Assembly: GCF_001652915.1 (NCBI RefSeq)
Contig: NZ_BBQI01000024.1
Span: 144,030-208,029 of the forward strand
From: Cupriavidus sp. D384
GTDB taxonomy: Bacteria > Pseudomonadota > Gammaproteobacteria > Burkholderiales > Burkholderiaceae
Direction of reading: 5' to 3'
Length of the DNA: 64,000 nucleotides
Positions 1 to 8,212 of the stretch are shown in pieces. The first letter of the stretch is position 1; every line of letters begins with the position of its first letter. The translations under genes were made by a program, and so were the position numbers. Below the pieces are notes generated by a model, which saw only the letters and a list, made by a program, of their open reading frames with translations, did not search any database and had not been told where the DNA came from.

Positions 1-867
1 TTCGGCCTGATCCGCAAGGGCGCACGGCGGTGGCTCAACGTGGGCATGGTGATCCAGCCATCGGAGATCATGAAGATCTCGATGCCGCTGATGCTGGCGT
101 GGTACTTCCAGAAGCGGGAAGGGGTGATCAGATGGTTCGACTTCGTGGTGGCGCTGATCATCCTGGGCGTGCCCGTGGGCCTGATCGCCAAGCAACCCGA
201 CCTGGGCACCGGCCTGCTGGTGCTGGCCGCCGGCCTGTACGTGATCTATTTCGCCGGGCTGTCCTGGAAGATCATCCTGCCGCTGCTGGGCCTGGGCATC
301 GTGGCGATCACGCTGCTGATCAGCTATGAAAGCCAGATCTGCGCGCCGGGCGTGAACTGGCCGATCCTGCACGATTACCAGCAGCACCGCGTGTGCACGC
401 TGCTGGACCCCACCACCGACCCGCTGGGCAAGGGCTTCCACACGATCCAGTCGATCATCGCGATCGGCTCGGGCGGCGTGACCGGCAAGGGCTGGCTCAA
501 GGGCACGCAGACCCACCTTGAGTTCATCCCCGAAAAGCACACCGACTTCATTTTCGCGGTGTTCTCGGAGGAATTCGGCCTGATCGGCAATGCCGTGCTG
601 CTGGTGCTGTACCTGCTGCTGATCTTCCGCGGACTTTATATTGCGGCCAACGCGCCGACATTGTTCTCGCGGCTGCTGGCCGGCTCGATCACGCTGATCT
701 TCTTCACTTACGCCTTTGTGAACATGGGCATGGTGAGCGGGATCCTGCCCGTGGTGGGCGTGCCGCTGCCGCTGTTGAGTTATGGTGGTACGGCATTGGT
801 GACGCTGGGCATGGGGATTGGCATCCTGATGAGCATTTCGCGGCAGAAGCGGCTCATCCAGACCTGA
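1..867 (+). CDS. rodA: RodA, peptidoglycan glycosyltransferase (5' truncated)
   Basis: C-terminal part of RodA (MrdB), the SEDS-family membrane glycosyltransferase that polymerises lipid II with PBP2 during lateral wall growth. The reading frame is open from base 1, so the gene begins before the window; the first ATG at 40 is internal. The visible 288 residues begin in the conserved GARRWLNVG...QPSE motif. They then show several hydrophobic helices, the extracellular loop with the KEHTDFIFA-like segment (here PEKHTDFIFAV, around residue 180), and the C-terminal PLLSYGGTA motif typical of SEDS proteins. FtsW is the main alternative, but the GARRWL and KHTDFIF wording fits RodA better. It is followed after 63 bp by a DUF484 gene with its own likely promoter, so it is probably the last gene of an mre/pbp2/rodA cluster. 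Confidence 0.93.
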   Translation, partial: FGLIRKGARRWLNVGMVIQPSEIMKISMPLMLAWYFQKREGVIRWFDFVVALIILGVPVGLIAKQPDLGTGLLVLAAGLYVIYFAGLSWKIILPLLGLGIVAITLLISYESQICAPGVNWPILHDYQQHRVCTLLDPTTDPLGKGFHTIQSIIAIGSGGVTGKGWLKGTQTHLEFIPEKHTDFIFAVFSEEFGLIGNAVLLVLYLLLIFRGLYIAANAPTLFSRLLAGSITLIFFTYAFVNMGMVSGILPVVGVPLPLLSYGGTALVTLGMGIGILMSISRQKRLIQT

Positions 868-890
868 TCGGCCCGCGCCAACGTCACTTT

Positions 891-899
891 GCTACACTG
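891..899 (+). promoter_or_regulatory. Extended -10 promoter for the DUF484-xerC pair
   Basis: TGCTACACT is an extended -10 element (TG, one base, TACACT) lying 31 bp before the ATG at 931, in the short gap after rodA. No convincing -35 hexamer is visible, as is usual for extended -10 promoters. Position and sequence are direct observations; promoter activity is inferred. Confidence 0.4.
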
Positions 900-930
900 C
901 CAACCGAAAAAATCTTATCGGTAGAAGCTT

Positions 931-1602
931 ATGAACGCCCAGGACGTCGCCGCCTATCTGCAGAGCAACCCGCAGTTCTTTGAGGACCATGCCGAACTGC
1001 TGGCCACGGTGCAACTGACCAGCCCGCACAGCCACCGCGCCGTGTCGCTGCAGGAGCGCCAGATGGAAATCCTGCGCGAGAAGAACAAGGGTCTGGAACT
1101 GAAGCTGGCCGACCTGGTTCGCCACGGCCACGAGAACGACCGCACGCAGCAGCGCATGCATGCCTGGCAACTGCGCCTGCTGGCCGAAGCCGATTCGCAC
1201 GCGCTGCCTTATGCGGTGCAGGACGGCCTGCAGCAGGTGTTCGACGTGCCAGCCGTGGCGCTGCGCCTGTGGAACGTGGGCGAGGCGTTCGCGCATATCG
1301 AAGTGGCGCAGGGCGCCAGCGACGATCTGCGCCTGTTTGCCGAAGGCCTGCGCGTGCCGTATTGCGGTGCCAACAGCGGCTTCGAGGCTGCCAGCCTGCT
1401 GGAGCGCGACGACATCGCGTCGCTGGCCATGGTGACGCTGCGCGTGCCGGCCCGCCCCGGCGACGATGGCCCGGGTGCCGCGTTCGGCCTGCTGGTGCTG
1501 GGTTCGTCAGAGCTGCGCCGCTTCCACGAAGGCATGGGCACCGCGTATCTGGCGCAGATCGGCGAAGTGGCCGGCGCCGCCCTGAACCGCCTGCGCGACT
1601 GA
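931..1602 (+). CDS. DUF484 family protein
   Basis: A 223-residue cytoplasmic protein of the DUF484 family. These proteins have a GAF-like fold and commonly sit just upstream of xerC; their function is not established. The N-terminus (AAYLQSNPQFFEDH) carries the typical DUF484 'FL..NP.FF..H' signature. A predicted coiled coil of charged and leucine-rich residues spans roughly 35-80, then a GAF-like domain runs to the end with a conserved 'FGLLVLGSSE...F..GMGT.YL..IG' segment. There is no signal peptide or membrane helix. It precedes xerC by 16 bp, which suggests co-transcription. The start at 931 agrees with the family N-terminus. Family assignment is firm; the molecular role is unknown. Confidence 0.88.
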   Translation: MNAQDVAAYLQSNPQFFEDHAELLATVQLTSPHSHRAVSLQERQMEILREKNKGLELKLADLVRHGHENDRTQQRMHAWQLRLLAEADSHALPYAVQDGLQQVFDVPAVALRLWNVGEAFAHIEVAQGASDDLRLFAEGLRVPYCGANSGFEAASLLERDDIASLAMVTLRVPARPGDDGPGAAFGLLVLGSSELRRFHEGMGTAYLAQIGEVAGAALNRLRD

Positions 1603-1618
1603 ATCGCACCCTTCCGCC

Positions 1619-2752
1619 ATGCGCAAGCGCCAGCCGGGCAAGGATGAGGCCGCAGCCACCACGGATACCGCCGCGGCGCCAAAGCCGGCTCCCGATCCGC
1701 TGGTGCTGCGCTACCTGGACTGGCTGGCGACCAACCGAAAGCTCGCTGACCACACCCTGACCAGCTACGCGCACGATCTGTCCGTGTTGCAGGAATCGGC
1801 CACCCGCTTTGCCGCGGGCGTGCCGCTGCTGTCGCTGGAAACCCGCCATATCCGATCCTTCGCCGCCCGTCTGCACGGCAGCGGCCTGTCGGCGCGCACC
1901 ATCGCGCGCACGCTGTCCGGCTGGCGCGGCTTCTTTCTGTGGGCGGCGCGGCACGGCCATGGCGTGACCGCCAATCCGGTTGACGGGGTGCGGGCGCCCA
2001 AGCGCGGGCAGCCGCTGCCCAAGGCGTTATCGGTGGAACACGCCGTGGCGCTGGTGGCGCACAGGCGCGGCGACACGACCGAAGCCATCCGCGACCAGGC
2101 CGTATTCGAACTGTTCTATTCCAGTGGTTTGCGGCTGTCGGAACTGATCCAGCTCGACGTGCGCTATACCGAGGACGGCGAGTACCGGTCGGCGGGCTGG
2201 CTCGACCTGAAGGGCGCCGAGGTGACCGTGATTGGCAAGGGGTCGCGCCGCCGGACGGTGCCCGTGGGCAGCAAGGCGCTGGTGGCGCTGAAGGCGTGGC
2301 TGGCGGTGCGCGAGACGCTGCTGCGGCCCGGGGCCCTGCCCGAGGACCTGCACGCGCTGTTCCTGGGCACGCGCGGCAGGCGGCTGTCGGGCAGCACGGT
2401 GCAGACACGCATCAAGCAACAGGCGCTGGCCGCCGGGGTGCCGTCCAACGTGCATCCGCACATGTTGCGGCATTCCTTCGCCACGCACGTGCTGCAATCG
2501 TCGGGCGACCTGCGCGCGGTGCAGGAGATGCTGGGCCACGTGAGTATCACCACCACGCAGGTCTATACGTCGCTCGACTTCCAGCACCTTGCCAAGGTCT
2601 ACGATCAGGCCCATCCCCGCGCTGGGCGTGCGAAAAAAACCGTACCCGGATCAGCGCCGGGGCGGCCCGATGGGGGCGATGGGGCCGATGAAGCCGATGC
2701 GACCGGCGCGCCTGGCGCCGGAGAGGGCGGCAGCGCCGGCGCCGAAGGCTAG
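1619..2752 (+). CDS. xerC: Tyrosine recombinase XerC
   Basis: Site-specific tyrosine recombinase that, with XerD, resolves chromosome dimers at dif. The 377-residue protein has an N-terminal SAM-like core-binding domain (about 28-115) and a C-terminal catalytic domain. The catalytic residues are visible: Arg172 (SGLRLSEL), Lys207 (GKGSRRR), His281 and Arg284 (HMLRHSF), the LGH motif, and nucleophile Tyr316 (QVYTSLD). It is longer than the usual 300 or so residues. It has an Ala/Pro-rich N-terminal extension of about 25 residues and a Gly/Ala/Asp-rich tail of about 45 residues after the normal C-terminus. The XerC rather than XerD call rests on the DUF484 neighbour and the sequence around the N-terminal domain. 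The stop codon overlaps the stop of the convergent LysR gene. Confidence 0.93.
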   Translation: MRKRQPGKDEAAATTDTAAAPKPAPDPLVLRYLDWLATNRKLADHTLTSYAHDLSVLQESATRFAAGVPLLSLETRHIRSFAARLHGSGLSARTIARTLSGWRGFFLWAARHGHGVTANPVDGVRAPKRGQPLPKALSVEHAVALVAHRRGDTTEAIRDQAVFELFYSSGLRLSELIQLDVRYTEDGEYRSAGWLDLKGAEVTVIGKGSRRRTVPVGSKALVALKAWLAVRETLLRPGALPEDLHALFLGTRGRRLSGSTVQTRIKQQALAAGVPSNVHPHMLRHSFATHVLQSSGDLRAVQEMLGHVSITTTQVYTSLDFQHLAKVYDQAHPRAGRAKKTVPGSAPGRPDGGDGADEADATGAPGAGEGGSAGAEG

Positions 2753-3705
2753 GTCCACTGCGAAAGGATGTTCCGGAAACGCTCCATTTCCGGCAGCAGC
2801 CATTGCCGGAACGCCTGCACCTTCGGCGTGGCCAGGCTGGCGTGGGTGCAGACGAAATGCAGCAGCCACGGACACGGGATGCTGACCTCGAACAGCCGCA
2901 CCACGCGGCCCGACAGCAGGTCGTTATAGGCCAGCGACGACCGGATCAGCGCAATGCCCTGGCCTTCGGCCGCGGCCTGCAGCAGCAGCGACGAATCCTG
3001 CATCATCAGGCCCTTGGTCGGTTCCGGCCAGGCCAGTCCGGCCGCCTCGAACCACGGTTTCCACGGATCGCCCTCTCCACGCAGCAGCGGCATGCCGGCC
3101 ATGTGCGCGGGCTGCTCGGGCAGGCGTCCGCCGTTGAAGCCGGGGCTGCAGACGGGGAAGAACACATCGTCCAGCAGGCGTTCGACATAGAGGCCCGGAT
3201 ACTGGCCGCCGCCCATGCGCAGCGCCACGTCCACCTCCTCGCTGGCAAAGTCCACAAGCGAGTTCGACGACAGCAGTTCCACATCGAATTCCGGATGCTG
3301 CTCGATGAAGCTGCCGATGCGCGGCGTGAGCCAGCGCGCCGCAAACGACGGCATGGTGCTGATGGTCAGCCGCTTCTCGCGGTTGCCGGCCTGCAGGGCA
3401 CGCGTGGCGTCGGCGATCTGCAGCAGTGCGTCGCGCACCCGTTCGGCATAGAGCCGGCCGTTTGCCGTCAGCATCACGCGCTTGCCGCGCCGCTCGAACA
3501 GCGGCTGGCCCAGTTCTTCCTCCAGGGCGCGGATCTGGTGGCTGACCGCGCCGTGGGTGACGAACAGCTCCGCCGCGGCACGCGAAAAGCTCTCGTGACG
3601 TGCGGCCGCCTCGAACGTACGCAGGGCGGCCAGCGCCGGCAGGCGCGGAAATTCGCGTTTCCAGCTACGGGGATCGTCCGGGTTCCAGGTACCGCTCCAG
3701 ACCAT
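2749..3705 (-). CDS. LysR-family transcriptional regulator (GcvA-like)
   Basis: A 318-residue LysR-type regulator. The winged helix-turn-helix is at about 22-80 (LRTFEAAARHESFSRAAAEL, then THGAVSHQIRALEEELG). The rest is a two-lobed periplasmic-binding-protein-like effector domain with the GcvA-type 'FAARWLTPRIGSF' start. It is divergent from a DUF2917 gene, a pairing that recurs in Burkholderiaceae and suggests direct regulation of that neighbour; the effector is unknown. The N-terminus has about 20 residues before the usual LysR start, so a slightly later start is possible, although ATG at 3705 is the most natural. Its 3' end overlaps xerC by 4 bp in convergent orientation. Confidence 0.88.
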   Translation of the reverse strand: MVWSGTWNPDDPRSWKREFPRLPALAALRTFEAAARHESFSRAAAELFVTHGAVSHQIRALEEELGQPLFERRGKRVMLTANGRLYAERVRDALLQIADATRALQAGNREKRLTISTMPSFAARWLTPRIGSFIEQHPEFDVELLSSNSLVDFASEEVDVALRMGGGQYPGLYVERLLDDVFFPVCSPGFNGGRLPEQPAHMAGMPLLRGEGDPWKPWFEAAGLAWPEPTKGLMMQDSSLLLQAAAEGQGIALIRSSLAYNDLLSGRVVRLFEVSIPCPWLLHFVCTHASLATPKVQAFRQWLLPEMERFRNILSQWT

Positions 3706-3899
3706 GATGGGCCTCGTCTATGTGAGTTGAGCTAACAAGACACAAGAATATATATCGTTTTGCCAGCGCCGGGGTCATCACTAGAATTCACTCACCGGAC
3801 CCCGCCAGACAACGCCCTCAACTGTTCTGGTCCAACGACCAAGCCAGTTTCGGCCACTCCGACAACACAGCGGGACCCCGGACTCACGGAGAAGCCATC
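3706..3899. promoter_or_regulatory. Divergent promoter region, LysR / DUF2917
   Basis: A gap of 194 bp between two divergent start codons, noticeably more AT-rich near 3745-3760 (AATATATATCG). A small imperfect inverted repeat, GTTGAGCTAAC (3726-3736), lies 20-30 bp from the LysR start and is the kind of dyad that LysR regulators use for autoregulation. No clear -35/-10 pair could be fixed. The last bases before the DUF2917 ATG contain GGAGAAG, a usable ribosome-binding site. Confidence 0.35.
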
Positions 3900-4268
3900 A
3901 TGAAAGCCCTACTCACAACGACCGTCTTTACGCTGAACCCCGGCGAAGTTGCGCCGCTGTCGGTGCATGCCGCCCAGCGCCTGTTTGTGGAAGATGCCAA
4001 GGGTGTCGATGTATGGGTGACCCGCGAGAACGATTCCGAGGATTACTGGCTGCGCTGCGGCGGCAGCCTGCTGTTGCGGCGCGGCGACGAGATCGTGCTC
4101 AGCGTCGACACGCGCGCCAGCGGCCCGGTGCGGCTGGCGCTGATCGCCGAGGCACGGCGCCCGGCCCTGACCCTGGCCGATCTGCCGCACCTGGTGTTCC
4201 GCGCCGCGCGCCGGCTGGTTCGAGGCACGGAATGGACGCCGGGGCAGGACAAGATCCACGCCTCATGA
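3900..4268 (+). CDS. DUF2917 domain-containing protein
   Basis: A 122-residue soluble protein of the DUF2917 family, function unknown. The family signature is visible: an N-terminal 'FTLNPGEV..L....A..L.V..G..VWVTRE.D..DYWL..G.SL.L..GD.IVLS' stretch over residues 10-65, resembling a small cupin-like beta fold. A short basic C-terminal tail follows (RAARRLVRG). It has no signal peptide or membrane helix. A GGAGAAG ribosome-binding site lies 5 bp before the ATG. It is divergent from the LysR gene and probably its target. Nothing in the sequence shows catalytic residues. Confidence 0.8.
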   Translation: MKALLTTTVFTLNPGEVAPLSVHAAQRLFVEDAKGVDVWVTRENDSEDYWLRCGGSLLLRRGDEIVLSVDTRASGPVRLALIAEARRPALTLADLPHLVFRAARRLVRGTEWTPGQDKIHAS

Positions 4269-4338
4269 TGCCGGGGCGCGGCGGCCGAGGCTTGTATGGC
4301 CGCCGCCCGACGGCAAATGACCCGGAATGACCCAGGTC

Positions 4339-4373
4339 AGGGCCGGTCTGTCCCAGCGCAGGCCGGCCCTTTT
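4339..4373 (+). terminator. Possible terminator after DUF2917
   Basis: An 8-bp stem AGGGCCGG (4339-4346) / CCGGCCCT (4363-4370) is followed by TTTT (4370-4373). The loop is long (16 nt) and the T-run short, so it is a moderate candidate for a factor-independent terminator between the DUF2917 gene and lipB. Confidence 0.4.
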
Positions 4374-4376
4374 CGT

Positions 4377-4389
4377 TACACTCTCGGGC
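4377..4389 (+). promoter_or_regulatory. lipB -10 element abutting the start codon
   Basis: TACACT (4377-4382) followed by only 7 bases before the lipB ATG at 4390. If this hexamer is the -10 box, transcription would begin at or next to the A of the start codon, giving a leaderless message. No Shine-Dalgarno sequence is present in front of the ATG, and no good -35 is visible. Confidence 0.3.
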
Positions 4390-5109
4390 ATGCATCCGAT
4401 CCAAGTCATCGATCAGGGCCGCCAGCCGTACGAGCCCTGTTTCGACGCGATGCGGGCATTCACCGCCGCCCGCACGCCCGAGACGCCCGACCAGATCTGG
4501 CTGGTCGAGCACCCGCCGGTCTATACGCTCGGGCAGGCCGGAGACCCCGCACACCTGCTGGTCCCCGACGACGCGATTCCGGTCGTGAAGATCGACCGTG
4601 GCGGCCAAATCACTTATCACGGACCCGGCCAGGTCGTGGCCTATCTGCTGCTCGATTTGCGGCGCCGGCACCTCATGGTGCGCGAGCTTGTGAACGATAT
4701 CGAGCAGGCGGTACTGGACACGCTCGCGGCGTATAATCTCGCAGCCGAACGCAAGCCCGGCGCCCCCGGCATTTATCTGTCCGATGGTCCGCACCAGGGC
4801 GCCAAGATTGCCGCGCTCGGCCTCAAGATCCGCAACGGCTGCAGCTACCACGGTGTCAGCCTGAACGTGCAGATGGACCTGGACCCGTTCCTGCGCATCA
4901 ACCCCTGCGGCTATGCCGGACTGGAAACGGTCGACATGGCCACCGCGGGCGCCACCTTCGTGGCGGCGCACGATGCCGGCCCGCTGCCTGTCACCGCGGC
5001 ACAACAACCCGCAATCGCACAACGCCTGGCGGCGGCCCTGTGCGAGGTCCTGACCGCACGCGAGGCGAGCGCCCAGGCCCACGGGAATGCCGCCGCCGAG
5101 GCTGCCTGA
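4390..5109 (+). CDS. lipB: Octanoyltransferase LipB
   Basis: Lipoyl(octanoyl) transferase, which moves octanoate from octanoyl-ACP to the lipoyl domains of 2-oxoacid dehydrogenases and the glycine cleavage H protein; the first step of endogenous lipoate synthesis. The 239-residue protein shows the family signatures: [12 protein letters not shown] with His77, KIAALGL with the catalytic Lys139, and INPCGY with the catalytic thiol Cys173. The reading frame is open from 4327, but family members start at the MHPIQVI equivalent, so ATG 4390 is chosen. There is no Shine-Dalgarno upstream, so the mRNA may be leaderless. It lies 66 bp upstream of lipA, which acts next in the pathway. Confidence 0.95.
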   Translation: MHPIQVIDQGRQPYEPCFDAMRAFTAARTPETPDQIWLVEHPPVYTLGQAGDPAHLLVPDDAIPVVKIDRGGQITYHGPGQVVAYLLLDLRRRHLMVRELVNDIEQAVLDTLAAYNLAAERKPGAPGIYLSDGPHQGAKIAALGLKIRNGCSYHGVSLNVQMDLDPFLRINPCGYAGLETVDMATAGATFVAAHDAGPLPVTAAQQPAIAQRLAAALCEVLTAREASAQAHGNAAAEAA

Positions 5110-5175
5110 ACCCGTGGCACGCCCGGCCCCGAATCAACGCCAAACATGCACGCGGCTGCGCGTGCGGAGAACAGT

Positions 5176-6165
5176 ATGAGCGACGCACTGATCGCCACGT
5201 CCAGCGAAGCCCCGCAAACGCCCGAATACGACGCTACCAAGAAGCAGAAGTCGGCCGAGAAGACCGCACGCATCCCCATCAAGATCGTGCCGGCCGAAAA
5301 GCTCAAGAAGCCGGACTGGATCCGCGTCAAGGCCGCCACCGGCAACTCGCGGTTCTACGAGATCAAGGACATCCTGCGCGCCAACAACCTGGTCACCGTG
5401 TGCGAGGAAGCCAGCTGCCCGAACATCGGCGAATGCTTCGGCAAGGGCACGGCCACGTTCATGATCATGGGCGACAAGTGCACGCGCCGCTGCCCGTTCT
5501 GCGACGTGGGCCACGGCCGTCCGGACCCGCTGGACGTCAACGAGCCCGGCAACCTGGCACGCACCATCGCCCAGCTCAAGCTGAACTACGTGGTGATCAC
5601 CAGCGTGGACCGCGACGACCTGCGCGACGGCGGCGCCCAGCATTACGTGGACTGCATCTCGCAGACGCGCGAACTGTCGCCCAACACCCGCATCGAAGTG
5701 CTGGTGCCCGACTTCCGTGGCCGCCTGGACAAGGCGCTGGACATCCTGCTGACGGCACCGCCGGACGTGATGAACCACAACATGGAAACGGTGCCGCGCC
5801 TGTACAAGCAGGCTCGCCCGGGCGCGGACTACGCGCACTCGCTGAAGCTGCTGCAGGAATTCAAGCGCCGCAACCCGGACGTGGCGACCAAGTCGGGCCT
5901 GATGGTGGGCCTGGGCGAGACCGACGAGGAAATCCTGGAAGTCATGCGCGACATGCGTGCGCATGACATCGACATGCTGACCATCGGCCAGTACCTGGCC
6001 CCGTCGAACCACCACCTGCCGGTGATGCGCTACGTGCATCCGGACACCTTCAAGATGTTCGAGGAAGAGGCCTACAAGATGGGCTTCACCCACGCCGCCG
6101 TCGGCGCCATGGTCCGCAGCTCGTACCACGCCGACCAGCAGGCGCATCAGGCGGGGTTTGCGTAA
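5176..6165 (+). CDS. lipA: Lipoyl synthase LipA
   Basis: Radical-SAM lipoyl synthase, which inserts two sulfurs into protein-bound octanoyl groups. The 329-residue protein has both iron-sulfur sites. The auxiliary cluster cysteines Cys76, Cys81 and Cys87 sit in [12 protein letters not shown]. The radical-SAM CxxxCxxC is Cys102, Cys106 and Cys109 (CTRRCPFC). A C-terminal segment carries the conserved 'RSSYHA' serine motif. The frame could start at 5146, but GGAGA sits 6 bp before ATG 5176, which fixes the start. It follows lipB closely, probably in one transcript, and is closed by a strong terminator. Confidence 0.96.
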   Translation: MSDALIATSSEAPQTPEYDATKKQKSAEKTARIPIKIVPAEKLKKPDWIRVKAATGNSRFYEIKDILRANNLVTVCEEASCPNIGECFGKGTATFMIMGDKCTRRCPFCDVGHGRPDPLDVNEPGNLARTIAQLKLNYVVITSVDRDDLRDGGAQHYVDCISQTRELSPNTRIEVLVPDFRGRLDKALDILLTAPPDVMNHNMETVPRLYKQARPGADYAHSLKLLQEFKRRNPDVATKSGLMVGLGETDEEILEVMRDMRAHDIDMLTIGQYLAPSNHHLPVMRYVHPDTFKMFEEEAYKMGFTHAAVGAMVRSSYHADQQAHQAGFA

Positions 6166-6190
6166 TCCCCCAGGACGTCTCTCTCACAAG

Positions 6191-6224
6191 AAACCGGCCA
6201 GGCATCCCCTGGCCGGTTTTTTTT
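6191..6224 (+). terminator. lipA terminator
   Basis: Perfect 12-bp stem AAACCGGCCAGG (6191-6202) / CCTGGCCGGTTT (6208-6219), 5-nt loop, then an uninterrupted T-run to 6224. A textbook factor-independent terminator 25 bp after the lipA stop codon. Confidence 0.92.
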
Positions 6225-6506
6225 GCGCCGGATGTCTGCAACGCGCCTTTCAGTTCCCTTTCGTGCGTAGTCTGGTAATCGCCACTTAATCACCCTTGTG
6301 GCGCCAACTTCCGCCAAATGGTGCATAACTACCTAGGGTCTACCCCGAGTGCCGGGCGTTGCCATGTTTCGATATGATGAATTTATCGATAAATCGTTGA
6401 TGAAATTCGATTGAGTCACATCGGGTTCATCGGCGAGACATGTCGCGGTCCCTGTGGCGCCTACACTGCATGGATCGAAGCCCCGCCCCCAACCAGCGAG
6501 CCCTCC
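6225..6506. promoter_or_regulatory. Leader/promoter region of the pxp cluster with palindromes
   Basis: Gap of about 280 bp before pxpB, with a local AT-rich island (6365-6420) that is unusual for this genome. Within it is a perfect 14-bp palindrome, ATTTATCGATAAAT (6381-6394), flanked by a near-direct repeat GATGAATTT (6376-6384) and GATGAAATT (6399-6407). TTCGAT-like hexamers lie on both sides. The symmetry suggests an operator for a dimeric regulator of 5-oxoproline use. No regulator gene is adjacent, and no clear promoter hexamers could be fixed. Confidence 0.4.
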
Positions 6507-7157
6507 ATGCCCCAATGCACCGTTCACCGTCTGGCCGAGCAGGCGCTGCTCTATAGCGTCGCGCCACCAGCCTCGCTGGATGTTCAGCGCCGCATCTGGG
6601 CCATGGCCGAGCGTGCTGCCGACTGGCGTGGCGTGGTGGATGTGGTGCCGGGCATGAACAATCTCACGCTGACCTTTGACGACACCGCCGACGTGGCGGC
6701 GCTGGAACGCAACCTGAAGCTTGCGTGGGCGTCGGGCGAGACGCGCAACACCACGGGCAAGCTGGTGGAGATTCCGGTGCGCTACGGCGGCGAGTTCGGT
6801 CCCGATATTGCCGATGTGGCCGCGCATACCGGCCTGACGCCGCAGGAAGTGGTGCGCCGCCACGCCGCTGGCGAATACGTGGTCTATTTCCTGGGCTTCC
6901 AGCCTGGCTTTGCCTATATGGGCGGCCTGGCGCCCGAACTTGCCACGCCGCGCCGCCGCGAGCCGCGCCTGGCCGTGCCGGCCGGTGCCGTGGGCATTGG
7001 TGGCGAGCAGACCGGCATCTATCCGGCCGTGCTGCCCGGTGGCTGGCAACTGATCGGCCGCACCGAGGCACAGCTGTTCGTGGCTGACCGCGATCCGCCA
7101 TCGCTGTTCGCACCCGGCGACACCGTGCGATTCGTTGCCGAGGAGGTGTTGCTGTGA
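6507..7157 (+). CDS. pxpB: 5-oxoprolinase subunit PxpB (KipI family)
   Basis: Subunit of the prokaryotic ATP-dependent 5-oxoprolinase PxpABC, which hydrolyses 5-oxo-L-proline (pyroglutamate) to L-glutamate. The 216-residue protein is a KipI/carboxytransferase-domain-1 member with the family motifs PGMNNLT, 'IPVRYGG.FGPD', 'YFLGFQPGFAYMGGL' and 'VGIGG.QTGIYP...PGGW.LIG'. The frame is open from 6411, but those first 32 residues do not match the family; ATG 6507 gives the expected N-terminus, with only a weak ribosome-binding site. Its stop overlaps the GTG start of pxpC. First gene of the 5-oxoproline cluster. Confidence 0.92.
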   Translation: MPQCTVHRLAEQALLYSVAPPASLDVQRRIWAMAERAADWRGVVDVVPGMNNLTLTFDDTADVAALERNLKLAWASGETRNTTGKLVEIPVRYGGEFGPDIADVAAHTGLTPQEVVRRHAAGEYVVYFLGFQPGFAYMGGLAPELATPRRREPRLAVPAGAVGIGGEQTGIYPAVLPGGWQLIGRTEAQLFVADRDPPSLFAPGDTVRFVAEEVLL

Positions 7158-8176
7158 TCGAGATCCTTCGACCTGGCGCGCAGGCGTCGGTACAAGACCT
7201 GGGCCGTACGGGATTCCGCCGCTTTGGCGTGGGCCGCTCGGGCGCCGCCGACGGGCTGGCGCTGAAGGTGGGCAATCGCCTGCTGGGCAACGATCCGAAC
7301 GCGGCCGCCATCGAATTTACGCTGGGCCGCGCGGCGCTGCGCTTCGAGGCCGACATGCGCGTGGCGCTGACCGGTGCCGAGTGCAGCGCGAATGTCGATG
7401 GCGTGCCGGTCTGGTCGTGGCATGCGTTCGACGTCCGCCGTGGCGAAACGCTGACGCTGCCCGCGCCGCGCGGTGGCTCGCGCACCTATCTCTGCGTGGC
7501 TGGCGGTATCGACGTGCCGCTGGTCATGCAATCCCGCAGCACCGATCTCAAGTCCGGCTTCGGCGGCTTCGAAGGCCGCGTGCTGAAGGAAGGCGACCAC
7601 CTGCCCGTGGGCCGCCCCGGCATCGATGCCGGGCAGGACTGGGTTGGCGTGGCCGCGCCGGGCTGGGCGCTGCCGCTGCGGCGCGAGGGCAATGCGCTGG
7701 TGATCCGCATGCTGGCCGGCCCCGAATATCCCGATTTCGAGCCCGAATCGCAGGCCGCGTTGTGGTCGTCGGACTGGTCGATCACGCCGCAAAGCAACCG
7801 CATGGGCCTGCGCCTGCAGGGGCCTGCGCTGGCGCGCCGCGCCGACCGCTCGGGCGACCTGTTGTCGCATGGCGTGGTGCCGGGCGTGATGCAGGTGCCG
7901 CCCAACGGGCAGCCGATTGCGCTGATGAGCGACGCGCAGACCACGGGTGGCTATCCGAAGATCGGCACCGTGATCGGCGCCGACCTGTGGCGTCTGGCCC
8001 AGGTGCCGCTGGGCGCCACGGTGCGCTTCCAGCAGGTGTCGGTCGAAGAGGCCGCCGCCGCCGCGCAGGCCGAGGTGGACCGCTACCTGCGCCAGATCGA
8101 CCAGGCGCTGCGTTGGCAGGGCGCCGGCATGCTGATTGCCGCGCGCCGCCGCACCACAACACGGTTCGTCGCATAA
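7154..8176 (+). CDS. pxpC: 5-oxoprolinase subunit PxpC (KipA family)
   Basis: Partner of PxpB in the PxpABC 5-oxoprolinase; KipA/carboxytransferase-domain-2 family, 340 residues. Visible family features are the N-terminal 'I.ILRPGAQASVQDLGR.GF..FGVG.SGA.D' (about 2-34), 'CVAGGIDVPLVMQSRSTD' in the middle, and 'SNRMGLRLQGP' near residue 215. It starts at GTG 7154, overlapping the pxpB stop by 4 bp, with AGGAGG at 7141-7146. This translational coupling is expected for two subunits needed in equal amounts. In E. coli and B. subtilis the homologues were once called allophanate hydrolase subunits or KipA; the linked pxpA and pcp make the 5-oxoprolinase role much more likely. Confidence 0.92.
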   Translation: MIEILRPGAQASVQDLGRTGFRRFGVGRSGAADGLALKVGNRLLGNDPNAAAIEFTLGRAALRFEADMRVALTGAECSANVDGVPVWSWHAFDVRRGETLTLPAPRGGSRTYLCVAGGIDVPLVMQSRSTDLKSGFGGFEGRVLKEGDHLPVGRPGIDAGQDWVGVAAPGWALPLRREGNALVIRMLAGPEYPDFEPESQAALWSSDWSITPQSNRMGLRLQGPALARRADRSGDLLSHGVVPGVMQVPPNGQPIALMSDAQTTGGYPKIGTVIGADLWRLAQVPLGATVRFQQVSVEEAAAAAQAEVDRYLRQIDQALRWQGAGMLIAARRRTTTRFVA

Positions 8177-8212
8177 CTCTTAAATCGCCCCACACATCCG
8201 GAGAACGTCCCC

